Below, piece by piece: positions 32,391-43,800 of a stretch of DNA of 64,000 nucleotides. The stretch is from assembly GCA_010909165.1 (NCBI GenBank), contig MU008194.1, positions 124,001-188,000 on the forward strand, written 5' to 3'. Under the pieces are notes generated by a model. That model worked only from the letters and a program-made list of their open reading frames with translations. It made no database searches and was not told the DNA's origin. Position numbers and translations under genes: made by a program. Numbering within the stretch: the first letter of the stretch is position 1; each line of letters starts with the position of its first letter. Source of the stretch: Anthoceros angustus (Eukaryota; Streptophyta; Anthocerotopsida; Anthocerotales; Anthocerotaceae).

Positions 32391-33020
32391 GCCACCCATC
32401 AATTACCCGATCCCTCCACGCCTCCCTCTAACCACCTTATCCGTAAGGCAATCAAATTTCGATACCTCCGCCTTACTTGGTACCCTATTCCTCTCCAGAC
32501 CTCTTTCCACCAAGCTTCTTTCCTATAAGCAGCACTTTCGTGTGATCTCTCTCTAGCTTCCCAAACGCCACGCCACCTTAGTTCCCCATGTCTTTCAAGC
32601 TTCGCTCTTTAGCTGGTCAATTTTGTGTCGCTCCCATTACTGGTTGAGATCGACCACCGGCTAGAGCCCTCCTCGGAAGATGGCATTTGCAGCTTTGTTC
32701 TTCAAATACGTAATGCGAAATGCACTTTCTATTTTATTGACCTGCTTTTAAAGCCATATGGGCCAAATACTCTATCCTTTTGAGTGAGTGTGTTTTTCTT
32801 CATGTTTTTGCCTTTCATATTCCCAAGCTCGCTCTTTGTGTTTCAGATGCTTTATCCATCTTGTTTGGCCCCCGTGACTTTCTTGTCAATCCTCCGCCTT
32901 TTATTCTCCTTTACATTACTCTAATTGAGACGACGTATGTGTACATCCTCCTTCATCCAACAAGTTCTGTCCCACGATAATTTTTCGTCCCAAGTGGGCA
33001 TAAATAAAGTTGTTGTTGTT
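32391..33020 (+). mobile_element. LINE 3' fragment (left arm)
   Basis: It mirrors 39,278-39,952, where the frame is better preserved. It encodes remnants of a non-LTR retrotransposon C-terminus, then a 3' end AATAAAGTTGTTGTTGTTG, typical of a (TTG)n tail. It is 5'-truncated at the junction with Root_cap promoter sequence at CCATGTTTGG. Confidence 0.65.
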
Positions 33021-33169
33021 GTTTGAGAAAACGGCTTTCGTGAGTAGTGAGATAATTGCTTTCCACGGCTCTCCGTGAGCAGGACCAGGAGATCTTGTAC
33101 GTATAACACTCTTCAGGTGGGTTACTTGCAACCTTTCAGCTTGCGATGCATGCGCTGTCACAGCATTTT

Positions 33170-33370
33170 CTGGGTTGGTAGTTTGCTTGCGATGCATGCG
33201 CTGTCACAGCATTTTCTGGGTTGGTGGTTTTCTCTTCCTCCTAGTTGTTCAGGTTGTGAGAGAAAACCACCTAGTTGTTCAGAGGGGATTGTCATGGTTC
33301 TCTTCCTCCTAGTTGTTCAGGTTTTTAGGTTGTGAGAGAAAACCACCTAGCTGTTCAGGTGTTGGGGACC
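33170..33370. repeat. Minisatellite with foldback units
   Basis: Repeats of CCTAGTTGTTCAGGTTGTGA, GAGAAAACCACC and GGTGGTTTTCTCTTCC alternate, so neighbouring units can pair with one another. The mirrored array at 38,930-39,100 has a different arrangement, so this is one of the few places where the two palindrome arms differ. Confidence 0.7.
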
Positions 33371-33932
33371 ACTCTCACAAAATTGGAGGAGTTGGGTTCG
33401 AGGGGAAAAGTTCGGTTTCTGCAGTAGAGTGCTTTATTCCAAAGAAGAAAGAATGATGGATTCATGCTATCCATAACGGTATTCAGGGCATCATCAGACA
33501 TCTCGTATTACTCCGCCAGCGAAGGGTGGAAGAAGGCATGTGGAACATGAACACTCGACTGAAGATGCCGCGGGTAATTGAGCACATCTCTTGAGTTTTC
33601 ATGAAAAGTAAAGCCTCCCAAAAGGGCTATAAGGCATCTAAGGAAGCTGGTTCAGTGGTATCAGACAGAATTTATTCACCCTTATTATGGCACACGGTAC
33701 CCAACTTTATACATGGCAGTAGGCAACGCAACAATTTCCTATGCTCGAGCTGATCATGAGCTGAAATTCATCTATGATCTCTCCTTGTTGCCGGTGTTTT
33801 ACAAAGGAGAGAAGCCATATGTGAATATAGACTGGGATGACAGAGATGGGAGGGCCTGTTGCCTCACCGATGTGTGCACACTTCTCAACTGAATTGCATC
33901 GAACTGAACTGCTCCATTGAATTGAATAGAAT

Positions 33933-35017
33933 TCAGCGACGGCAGACGAGGCCAGAACCGCCGGAGCATGTTGTCTGAGGAAAATCGACGATGGTGACGT
34001 CGCTGGAGACGTGGCCTCGGAAATTGCCGACCTTGCAGTCGGTGGACATGAGGGCAGAAGAGAGGAAGGACGCCTCTTGGGTGAGAACGGCATGCTCTGC
34101 CCGGCCTCCTTCTCCTGGTGCTTGAAGCCGGGAGCGTAGGTCTGGCCCAGGACTCCAGACACTGACGGCGTGAGCGCCTTGAACTGGAAGTTGAGCTCCA
34201 GGTGGGCGAAGCAGTTGTCCGGGGTGATGCCGTAGCCGTGGCGGATGTTGTCGGATTCGGTGACGGGCACGACGAGCACAGAGAGGGAGAACTGATCCTC
34301 CACCTCGATGATGACGCCGTTGTGGCTCTGGGACCTGGTGACGGTCAGGCCGGCGTGGGGCGCGCTCCAAGCGGCGTCCTTCACCGCCGGCAGGAGGATC
34401 GGGCTGGCGTCCAGGGACATCACCAGGTAGTCCACGGAGTTGTCGAAGGTGGCCACCTGCATTCACGACATCGATCGACGCACGCATTGATCACTCCTTC
34501 TGATTTCGTCCAAACCGGCTGCAACGGATCAAGAAGTCCTGCAGATTGTCCGGACTCACTTGCTGGCGCCGATGTACAACTGGTGGTCGCCGAAGAGAAT
34601 TCCGAGGACTGCACCCAGGTGAAGTCTCGGGACATGTGGTCCGCCCGGCGGCCGATGAAGTGGGCGTTCACGTGCAGGTTGGAGTCGGAGACGATGCAGA
34701 AGTCGGCGTCCTTGTGGCCGTGGAAGTAGAACTGCTGGCCGTCGCTGCCCACGAAGACGGGTCGTCCTTGATGCAGCCGGGTAGTAGCCCTGGCTGCACG
34801 GCTTTCGGCTTCAGAGCGGCTGCAACCAAGTACGATCGGGATCAGAATCAATGCCATTGCAACAGTCTACAGCTTCATCAAACGATGGGCTGTACACAGC
34901 TGCATTCCTGCTGCTGCGCGTCATAAAACCCATCTCACAGAATCTCTCATTACCGTCCACATTGCTGGCCACGCACAGAGCCAACACCGCCACAATCACA
35001 GCTGCCGGCACCGCCAT
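33933..35017 (-). pseudogene. Root_cap copy C (frameshifted)
   Basis: Exons on the minus strand: 34,954-35,017, 34,560-34,819 and 33,933-34,456. Signal peptide and splice sites are recognisable, and the TATA element is at 35,099-35,105. Damage relative to the intact copy: exon 2 starts with a rearranged TGG codon region, it lacks a C in GACCCC and in TCCCTCGG, the exon-2 donor has lost one G (AGCAAGTGAGT), and exon 3 has lost one G before CATGC. Exon 3 otherwise reads VATFDNSVDYL onward with the conserved ending. Confidence 0.8.
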
Positions 35018-35637
35018 GGTCTCGAAAGTCGAGCTTGCTTAAAGCCTCCGAGCTATTCCGCTGAAAGATTGTGTCTGCCGGGAGTCTGAGCCGCCGCTCT
35101 TTATACTCGCTACTGGCGAACGGCAGAACAAACCGACATGCCGAGCGCGCACGTGGCTCGCTTGCCTTGCGGAAGAGTGGGCCCCGGAGGATCATGCAGT
35201 ACTGTTTCCAGCACCTTCCGGCCGGAGTCGAATCCACTTTGTTTGCCAAACATGGCTTCGTTACAGCACGATACCAAGGCAGCCTGGTCCAATAGCAGCC
35301 TGCCCATGCTCGCAACCAGTTGACCTGTTCGTTCCCTTTTCCTGAAACGTCGCGGCCTGGCCTGACAGGATGACGGCAGGTATCTGGATGGGCTGGCTGT
35401 CACAAAAATTTCAAGGCTGGGAATGAAGTGTCAGGCCTCTGGATGCGTGCGCCAACTTGGAGGAGTCCATGTTTAGAGATACGTAGCAAAGCGGCCAGGC
35501 TGGACTACGATTCACGAATCACAATTCACGATCTTTTCCTGACCCACCTTCCGCGTCTAGGCGACTGGACTCCCAGGTGTACTTCTTGAAACCGGGGAAT
35601 GAAAATGAGGCAGCGATGGACTGTTTCATGTCACAAA

Positions 35638-36279
35638 TTAAGCCCCTCGGCAGCCATCCCAAAACCTGTCATCACTAGCCTGATATGAAGCCCTGCAGAC
35701 AGGGCAGATGGGAGCACCTCCGGTGTCGTCTGCTCCTTGACATTCTTCGGTGAAGGCCTCAAAGGTGCTGATGCAGTCGACATGGAAAACATGGCTGCAA
35801 CTCAGCCATGCCAGGGATGTTCCTTTTCTTCGGTGCAAGGGTTCAATGCATATTGGACACTCAACGTCACCTCGATCTCTCGCCTGTCAGCAACCCAAAA
35901 ATATCAGACGGAGTTCTGACGATGACACCCATTTTGTGGGAGAGAAGAGCACAAAATGAACCACCTTTTCTATGACGAATGGCCAGTTGACTGCAGGGGA
36001 TGGCGTGTTGGCTCCACGTCCATAGGAGGGATGCGCGAGGTACGTGACTCTGTTCTTGTGCTCTGCTGATAGACTTGTTTGCTGATAGCCAAGGTGTTGT
36101 CGATCTCTAGAAGAAGAGCATCTGCTTCTGAATGGTCAACTGCCAATTGTCCAAGTAACATATCTGTCGCGGATTCGAGCTGTTCAAAAGTAGCTCAGAG
36201 AATCATGAAAGGGTTGCACACAGCTGCATCCAGGATAAAGTAAAGGTGCTGCGTTTTGTTGCCCCTTCTTCGGACGAGA
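35638..36279 (-). pseudogene. RNF32-like copy 3 (exons 7-8 and part of intron 6)
   Basis: Minus-strand exon 8 is 35,638-35,883 and exon 7 is 35,965-36,179, followed by intron 6 to 36,279, where the copy ends abruptly. Exon 8 keeps CPICIEPL and SCSHVFH but has small deletions after ASYQ. The upstream exons are missing. The part from 36,012 to 36,279 forms the single-copy spacer of palindrome 1. Confidence 0.85.
36012..36279. other. Spacer (loop) of palindrome 1
   Basis: 268 bp present once between the two arms. It is the exon 7-intron 6 continuation of the left-arm RNF32-like copy. The right arm starts at CAACACGCCATCCCC, a word inside exon 7. Confidence 0.85.
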
Positions 36280-36280
36280 C

Positions 36281-36656
36281 AACACGCCATCCCCTGCAGT
36301 CAACTGGCCATTCGTCATAGAAAAGGTGGTTCATTTGTGCTCTTCTCTCCCACACAAAATGGGTGTCATCGTCAGAACTCCGTCTGATATTTTTGGGTTG
36401 CTGACAGGCGAGAGATCGAGGTGACGTTGAGTGTCCAATATGCATTGAACCCTTGCACCGAAGAAAAGGAACATCCCTGGCATGGCTGAGTTGCAGCCAT
36501 GTTTTCCATGTCGACTGCATCAGCACCTTTGAGGCCTTCACCGAAGAATGTCAAGGAGCAGACGACACCGGAGGTGCTCCCATCTGCCCTGTCTGCAGGG
36601 CTTCATATCAGCGGCTAGTGATGACAGGGTTTTGGGATGGCTGCCGAGGGGCTTAA
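36281..36656 (+). pseudogene. RNF32-like copy 4 (3' end only)
   Basis: Part of exon 7 (36,281-36,325) and complete exon 8 (36,408-36,656). Exon 8 is uninterrupted: C-P-I-C, SCSHVFH, CPVC and the stop all match copy 1, so RING 2 is preserved as DNA. The gene lacks everything upstream and begins at the palindrome centre. Confidence 0.85.
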
Positions 36657-37274
36657 TTTGTGACATGAAACAGTCCATCGCTGCCTCATTTTCATTCCCC
36701 GGTTTCAAGAAGTACACCTGGGAGTCCAGTCGCCTAGACGCGGAAGGTGGGTCAGGAAAAGATCGTGAATTGTGATTCGTGAATCGTAGTCCAGCCTGGC
36801 CGCTTTGCTACGTATCTCTAAACATGGACTCCTCCAAGTTGGCGCACGCATCCAGAGGCCTGACACTTCATTCCCAGCCTTGAAATTTTGTGACAGCCAG
36901 CCCATCCAGATACCTGCCGTCATCCTGTCAGGCCAGGCCGCGACGTTTCAGGAAAGGGAACGAACAGGTCAACTGGTTGCGAGCATGGGCAGGCTGCTAT
37001 TGGACCAGGCTGCCTTGGTATCGTGCTGTAACGAAGCCATGTTTGGCAAACAAAGTGGATTCGACTCCGGCCGGAAGGTGCTGGAAACAGTACTGCATGA
37101 TCCTCCGGGGCCCACTCTTCCGCAAGGCAAGCGAGCCACGTGCGCGCTCGGCATGTCGGTTTGTTCTGCCGTTCGCCAGTAGCGAGTATAAAGAGCGGCG
37201 GCTCAGACTCCCGGCAGACACAATCTTTCAGCGGAATAGCTCGGAGGCTTTAAGCAAGCTCGACTTTCGAGACC

Positions 37275-38362
37275 ATGGCGGTGCCGGCAGCTGTGATTGT
37301 GGCGGTGTTGGCTCTGTGCGTGGCCAGCAATGTGGACGGTAATGAGAGATTCTGTGAGATGGGTTTTATGACGCGCAGCAGCAGGAATGCAGCTGTGTAC
37401 AGCCCATCGTTTGATGAAGCTGTAGACTGTTGCAATGGCATTGATTCTGATCCCGATCGTACTTGGTTGCAGCCGCTCTGTGGAAGCCGAAGCCGTGCAG
37501 CCAGGGCTACTACCCGGGCTGCATCAAGGACGACCCCGTCTTCGTGGGCAGCGACGGCCAGCAGTTCTACTTCCACGGCCACAAGGACGCCGACTTCTGC
37601 ATCGTCTCCGACTCCAACCTGCACGTGAACGCCCACTTCATCGGCCGCCGGGCGGACCACATGTCCCGAGACTTCACCTGGGTGCAGTCCTCGGAATTCT
37701 CTTCGGCGACCACCAGTTGTACATCGGCGCCAGCAAGTGAGTCCGGACAATCTGCAGGACTTCTTGATCCGTTGCAGCCGGTTTGGACGAAATCAGAAGG
37801 AGTGATCAATGCGTGCGTCGATCGATGTCGTGAATGCAGGTGGCCACCTTCGACAACTCCGTGGACTACCTGGTGATGTCCCTGGACGCCAGCCCGATCC
37901 TCCTGCCGGCGGTGAAGGACGCCGCTTGGAGCGCGCCCCACGCCGGCCTGACCGTCACCAGGTCCCAGAGCCACAACGGCGTCATCATCGAGGTGGAGGA
38001 TCAGTTCTCCTCTCTGTGCTCGTCGTGCCCGTCACCGAATCCGACAACATCCGCCACGGCTACGGCATCACCCCGGACAACTGCTTCGCCCACCTGGAGC
38101 TCAACTTCCAGTTCAAGGCGCTCACGCCGTCAGTGTCTGGAGTCCTGGGCCAGACCTACGCTCCCGGCTTCAAGCACCAGGAGAAGGAGGCCGGGCAGAG
38201 CATGCCGTTCTCACCCAAGAGGCGTCCTTCCTCTCTTCTGCCCTCATGTCCACCGACTGCAAGGTCGGCAATTTCCGAGGCCACGTCTCCAGCGACGTCA
38301 CCATCGTCGATTTTCCTCAGACAACATGCTCCGGCGGTTCTGGCCTCGTCTGCCGTCGCTGA
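37275..38362 (+). pseudogene. Root_cap copy D (frameshifted)
   Basis: Exons 37,275-37,338, 37,483-37,736 and 37,840-38,362, with TATAAAG at 37,187-37,193. Exon 2 starts ALWKPKPCSQGYYPGC and reads correctly through GRRADHMSRDFTWVQS, better than copies A and C. It then loses one C (TCCTCGG), has lost one G at the exon-2 donor, and exon 3 lacks one C at TTCTCC and one G before CATGC. Only a handful of single-base changes separate it from the intact copy. Confidence 0.8.
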
Positions 38363-38929
38363 ATTCTATTCAATTCAATGGAGCAGTTCAGTTCGATGCA
38401 ATTCAGTTGAGAAGTGTGCACACATCGGTGAGGCAACAGGCCCTCCCATCTCTGTCATCCCCGGAGTCTATATTCACATATGGCTTCTCTCCTTTGTAAA
38501 ACACCGGCAACAAGGAGAGATCATAGATGAATTTCAGCTCATGATCAGCTCCGAGCATAGGAAATTGTTGCGTTGCCTACTGCCATGTATAAAGTTGGGT
38601 ACCGTGTGCCATAATAAGGGTGAATAAATTCTGTCTGATACCACTGAACCAGCTTCCTTAGATGCCTTATAGCCCTTTTGGGAGGCTTTACTTTTCATGA
38701 AAACTCAAGAGATGTGCTCAATTACCCGCGGCATCTTCAGTCGAGTGTTCATGTTCCACATGCCTTCTTCCACCCTTCGCTGGCGGAGTAATACGAGATG
38801 TCTGATGATGCCCTGAATACCGTTATGGATAGCATGAATCCATCATTCTTTCTTCTTTGGAATAAAGCACTCTACTGCAGAAACCGAACTTTTCCCCCTC
38901 GAACCCAACTCCTCCAATTTTGTGAGAGT

Positions 38930-39100
38930 GGTCCCCAACACCTGAACAGCTAGGTGGTTTTCTCTCACAACCTAAAAAACCTGAACAACTAGGAGGAAGA
39001 GAACCACTGACAATCCCCACAACCTGAACAACTAGGTGGTTTTCTCTCACAACCTGAACAACTAGGAGGAAGAGAAAACCACCAACCCAGAAAATGCTGT
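38930..39100. repeat. Mirrored minisatellite in the right arm
   Basis: Inverted counterpart of 33,170-33,370, built from ACCTGAACAACTAGGTGG and TTTTCTCTCACAACC units with a different copy arrangement. Confidence 0.7.
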
Positions 39101-39277
39101 GACAGCGCATGCATCGCAAGCAAACTACCAACCCGAAAATCTGTGGCATGCATCGCATAAAGGTTGCAAGTAACCCACCTGAAGAGTGTTATACGTACAA
39201 GATCTCCTGGTCCTGCTCACGGAGAGCCGTGGAAAGCAATTATCTCACTACTCACGAAAGCCGTTTTCTCAAACAAC

Positions 39278-39952
39278 AACAACAACTTTATTTATGCCCA
39301 CTTGGGACGAAAAATTATCGTGGGACAGAACTTGTTGGATGAAGGAGGATGTACACATACGTACGTCTCAATTAGAGTAACAGAAACAGGGAGAATAAAA
39401 GGCGGAGGATTGACAAGAAAGTCACAGGGGGCCAAACAAGGACAGTCTGTGATAAAGCATCTCTGAAACACAAAGAGCAGAGAGCTTGGGAATATGAAAG
39501 GCAAAAACACGCTGAAGAAAAAACCTGCTCACTCAAAAAGGATAGAGTATTTGGCCCATATGGCTTTAAAAGCAGGTCAATAAAAATAGAAAGTGCATTT
39601 CGCATTCTGTATTTGAAGAACAAAGCCTGCAAATGCCATCTTCCCGAGGAGGGGCTGGCTCTAGCCAGTGGTCAGTCTCAACCCGGAAGTAATGGGAGCT
39701 GACACAAAATTGACCAGCTAAAGAGCGAAGCTTGAAAGACATGGGGGAACTAAGGTGACGTGGCAGTTTCGGGAAGCTAGAGAGAGAGATCACACGAAAG
39801 TGCTGCTTATAGGAAAGAAGCTTGGTGGAAAGAGGTGCTGGAGAGGGAATAGGGTACCAAGTAAGGCAGAGGTATCGAAATTTGATTGCCTTACGGATAA
39901 GGTGGTTAGAGGGAGGGCGTGGAGGGGGATCGGGTAATTGATGGGTGGCCAA
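39278..39952 (-). mobile_element. LINE (non-LTR retrotransposon) C-terminal and 3'-end fragment
   Basis: On the minus strand a 128-residue frame (39,566-39,952) ends with a pattern typical of the zf-RVT tail of plant LINE reverse transcriptases: FRVETDHW, then ICRLC, then CEMHFLFLLTC. A 3' untranslated part and an AATAAAGTTGTTG-type tail follow near 39,278-39,295. The RT domain itself is missing. Just outside the arm, on the plus strand near 39,980-40,030, LQPHGGLGIPTRNRAI resembles another LINE motif in the opposite orientation. Confidence 0.7.
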
Positions 39953-40106
39953 ACATGGAGAGTAGAAGGACTAAGTTGGTATCGCTTCAGCCACATGGAG
40001 GCCTTGGCATACCAACAAGAAATAGAGCCATTAGCCCAGAGAGATCTAGACGACCAAAAAGAAAAGAGAAGGTAAGAAGGGAGGTGAGGGTTTTGTTAGT
40101 CAAGAA

Positions 40107-40590
40107 TGTTGAAGGAGTAACCCTACACTGGTCAACTAATGGATAAGTTAGGGTTTAGTTAATCAATGGTACTTCAACAATTTTGTTCATTACTTGGATT
40201 ATTACTTTGCTAGTTCTGTACGCATAAGGCTCTCTCCACTCTCGGCTCTCGCCTTACGCTCCCAAATTCACATGGTATCAGAGCATAGGGGCCTAATGTT
40301 GTTGTCTCACTTCTAATCATACCTCGGCGCGGTATATGCCAGGGCATTGAAATCGGAGTTCGGAACGCTCCCTGTCTGGTGATCAGTTGCTGTTGCGATT
40401 CTCAGCTTCGAGATTACAAAGCTCGAGGAAAATTCTTCAGGGATAGAAGGAAAGACAGAAGGAGAAGACAAGAATGGGTGTCCTGCTACACCAGTTCCTC
40501 CTACAAGCCGCCCAAACCCCAGCGATCTGAGGCATCGGGATCTTCCTCTAGTAACAGCATAATGTTTGAAGCAGCTGAATATATATCAAG
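40107..40590 (+). mobile_element. Copia 5' LTR, primer site and gag start (truncated)
   Basis: A 166-bp LTR (40,107-40,272) starts TGTTGAAGGA and ends TTCACA, followed at once by TGGTATCAGAGCATAGG, the tRNA-Met-type primer site. About 300 bp later there is a SSSSNSIMFE reading resembling a gag start. The element is cut off near 40,590 and its partner LTR is not in the window. Confidence 0.7.
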
Positions 40591-40599
40591 CGGCTTTTT

Positions 40600-40884
40600 A
40601 CGTGAATATACGCGAAACAGGTGAAGGATCGTGTGGCAGCCCATGATGGTGGAAAGAGGAGAGGAGAGGAGGAGGCAAGTGTAACTCTCTCACATTGAGA
40701 TGAGGCTTTGGAGGGTATTTATACCCTCCAATGCTCCTAGGAAGCTCCACAAGAAGCCCCTAGGAAGGAGCACAAGAAGCTTCCTAGTGATTAGCTTAGC
40801 TAAACTAATGATACTTAATCGACACCTAACTTAGACTAAGTGTATTAGTCTAAGTACATTGGGCTTTAATACCCTTACAACCTC
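40600..40884 (-). repeat. LTR (3') of the minus-strand Copia element
   Basis: On the minus strand, after a purine tract AAGTGGGAGG (40,886-40,895), sequence starting TGTAAGGGTATT runs leftward. It includes a promoter-like GGAGGGTATAAATACCC near 40,715-40,732. The low-coordinate end is not sharply defined. Confidence 0.55.
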
Positions 40885-43800
40885 CCACTTAAAGGCCAAT
40901 TTACCTTCAGAAGAATGGACTATCTCATGCCCATCGATGTCCGAGCTTGTGCAAATTGCTCGTAGAGAGTCCCTTGGTAAGAATATCTCAGGTTCGCCGG
41001 TGTGAACCTTGACAAGTTGTACCCTCTTGTCATCCAACACCTCTCGAATGAAGTGATACTTCACATCCACATGTTTAGTCTTCGCATGAAACATCGGATT
41101 CTTTGCCAATTGGATAGCACTGCTATCACAATGCAACACCGTACTCAACCTTGATCCCCAAGTCTCCCACTAAACGAGCAAGCCATATGGCTTCCTTGCA
41201 AGCCTCGATTCTTTGCAACATACTCGGCCTCCTCTGTGGTAGATAGCGTAATGCACGATCGCAAACGAGATCGCCATGAGACCCCTCCAAAGTCATGAAG
41301 ACATAACGATGTGGACCTCCTTTTGTCCATATCCCGCATAATCGATCGTGTACCCAACCACACATGCATCTTCACTACCAAAACATATGCACAAAGCTTT
41401 TGTACCATTCGGATACCTCATAACTCCTTTTCGCCTCCCAATGCTTCTTGCGGTTTGACATAAACACGCTAACCACTCCCACCGCAAAGGCAATGTCGGG
41501 CGTGTAGCAATCATTGCATACATCAAACTCCCTACGGTGATGAGTATGGGACCTTCTCCATTTCAGCCTTTGTCCTCCTCGAGCTTGGGCAATCCGCTTG
41601 AAAGTTTCACATATGGAGGCAATGGAGTACCCAATGGCTTCCCTTCTCCATGTTGAAAGCGTTGAAGCACCATTAATGTATTCCGTCGAGACAAATAAAG
41701 CGCTTATGTCTGCTCCGACGAATACGCATGCCAAGTATATGGCTCGCCTCTCCCAAGTCTGCTATTTCAAAGTGAGCATTCAACTTTGACTTCAACAAAT
41801 CTCATCAATCGCTCCAAAGAATTAGCATATCATCCACATAGAGGATCAAAATGAGCAAGCTTTGATCCTTAGCTTCGTATAGAGGCAATGATCCTCATCG
41901 CTTCGTTTGTAGCCTTGAGAAAGCATAAATGAGTGGAACTTGTGATACCACTCTCGGGTGCTGTTTCAAACCATAAAGGCTCTTCCTCAACCACACCGAT
42001 GCTCTTTGCCCTTCTCAACAAAACCTGTTGCCGCATGTAGACGTCCTCTTGAAGGTCACCATGCAAGAATGCCGTCTTGACATCCATCCGCATAAGTTCC
42101 ATATCATTCCAGCAACCAAAGCAAGAACACATCGCAAAGTTGTCATTTTGACTCGGTGAGAAAATCTCATCAAAGTCAATGCCTGGTTGTTGCTTGAAAC
42201 CCTTAGCAACCAATCGTGCCTTGTACTTTGGTTTGCCATCAAGGGTATGACCTTCATCTTGTACACCCATTTGCAGTAGTGCCTTCTTATCCTAAACCAA
42301 CCAACTCCCAAGTTTGGTTCTTATGCAATTCATTTCGATCGCATGGCCTTCTCCCACTTCTTTGTTACTCATTGACATGGCCTCTTTGTAAGAAGAGGGT
42401 TCCCCACAATCTGTCATGACATAATCCAGATGGATCATACCGCCGAGGTCGTGTAATCCCCGCCTCGACCCACGAAGCACTTCTATAGCTCGACTCTTGG
42501 TTCATCTATCGGAGGAATGTGCTCACGCACATTACCACGGTTATCAACCCGCCCATGATGATCATGTCCATCTTCTTGAAGATCACCCTTCGCACCTCCA
42601 CGCTTGGAGTAGGCTTCCTGCATCTTGTTCTCATTGAAGAACACGTCGTTAGTACGAACAACCTTTCTAGCCTCGGATCCCACAAACGGTATCCCATCTC
42701 ACGAATCACCATAGCCAAGAAAAATACATTTCTTGGACTTAGGTGCCAACTTGTCCCGAAACTCTTTTGGAACATGGCAGTATGCCTCACAGCCAAACAC
42801 TCGCAGATGCTTGTAGGATGGTTTCTTTCCAGACCATAGCTCCTCTGGAACCTGCTCATCAACAGCCTTATTAGGAGATCTGTTAATAAGATGAACTGCA
42901 GTAGACACTGCTTCTGCCCAAAACCCATTAGGCAATCCAGAGTTTGACAACAAACTACGCATCCTCTCCTGAATGGTTACATTCATCCGCCGCCCACACC
43001 ATTTTGTGGAGGAGTATCTGCGATCAATTCTCTTTTGATTCCCTTGGAATCATGTAATGACCGAAAGCCAAACATACTTCCACCATTATCCGCCTTAGAC
43101 ACTTCAATCGGTGGCGGTGATTCTCTACAAGGGTGACAAATTTTAAACACCGTAACTTCATCCTTTTTCCTCAAAGGATAAACCCACACCTTGCGTGAGA
43201 AATCATCTATGAAAGTGACAAAATAGAGGCACCGCCTAATGATGCAGAGGCATAGGTCCACATACATCACGTGAACCAACTCAAGAGGTTTACTCCTACT
43301 TTTACCTCTTGTTCGATGTGATGATTTTGTCTGCTTCCCATATAAACAAAGGCTCACACATCGAGAGATCGAGAAGTTAAGAACAGGATATAACGAGCGA
43401 GATAAAACCTTCATTCCCTTCTCGAGACATATGTCCTAACCGCAATGCCACAAGGAAACATTTGGTCGCTCACATGATCACATGATCTTTGGCAGTGTTT
43501 ACAAGTGAGTACAAAGTGCCACACTCGATCCACGAGCTAACACAAGAGAACCTTTGGAGATCTTCCAAGAGTGATCCCCAAACCAAGTGGTAAGCATCAT
43601 CCAAGCATCTGCGCTAATCATGCTCTTTGTCAACTTGAACATGCCTAACGCCCTTCAAAGATGAATGAAGATCCGTTGTCAAACTTGAGTTGCACATCAC
43701 CGCTGCGATCGGCATGCATAGTTATTTCCAAGCCTAACGCATCCTTTCCTTGTAGCATCATACGTGCTAAACCACTCTCTATGAGTAACATGGAAAGATG

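Larger units (their letters stand above)
32382..36011 (+). repeat. Left arm of palindrome 1
   Basis: About 3.63 kb whose reverse complement is found at 36,280-39,958. The arm contains a LINE 3' fragment, a minisatellite, Root_cap 3' flank, Root_cap copy C (minus), its promoter and exons 8-7 of an RNF32-like copy (minus). Corresponding positions sum to about 72,291 at the inner end and 72,341 at the outer end, the difference being small indels. Confidence 0.92.
36280..39958 (-). repeat. Right arm of palindrome 1
   Basis: Reverse complement of 32,382-36,011. It carries the mirrored copies: RNF32-like copy 4 (plus), Root_cap copy D (plus), 3' flank, minisatellite and LINE fragment (minus). The outer end is at CCAAACATGG (39,949-39,958). 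Confidence 0.92.

Noticed and set aside
36890-37342. Open frames starting MTASPSRYLPSS in every Root_cap promoter
   Set aside because: They span the TATA box and the true start codon, and recur only because the promoter is copied. Their reading differs between copies through indels.
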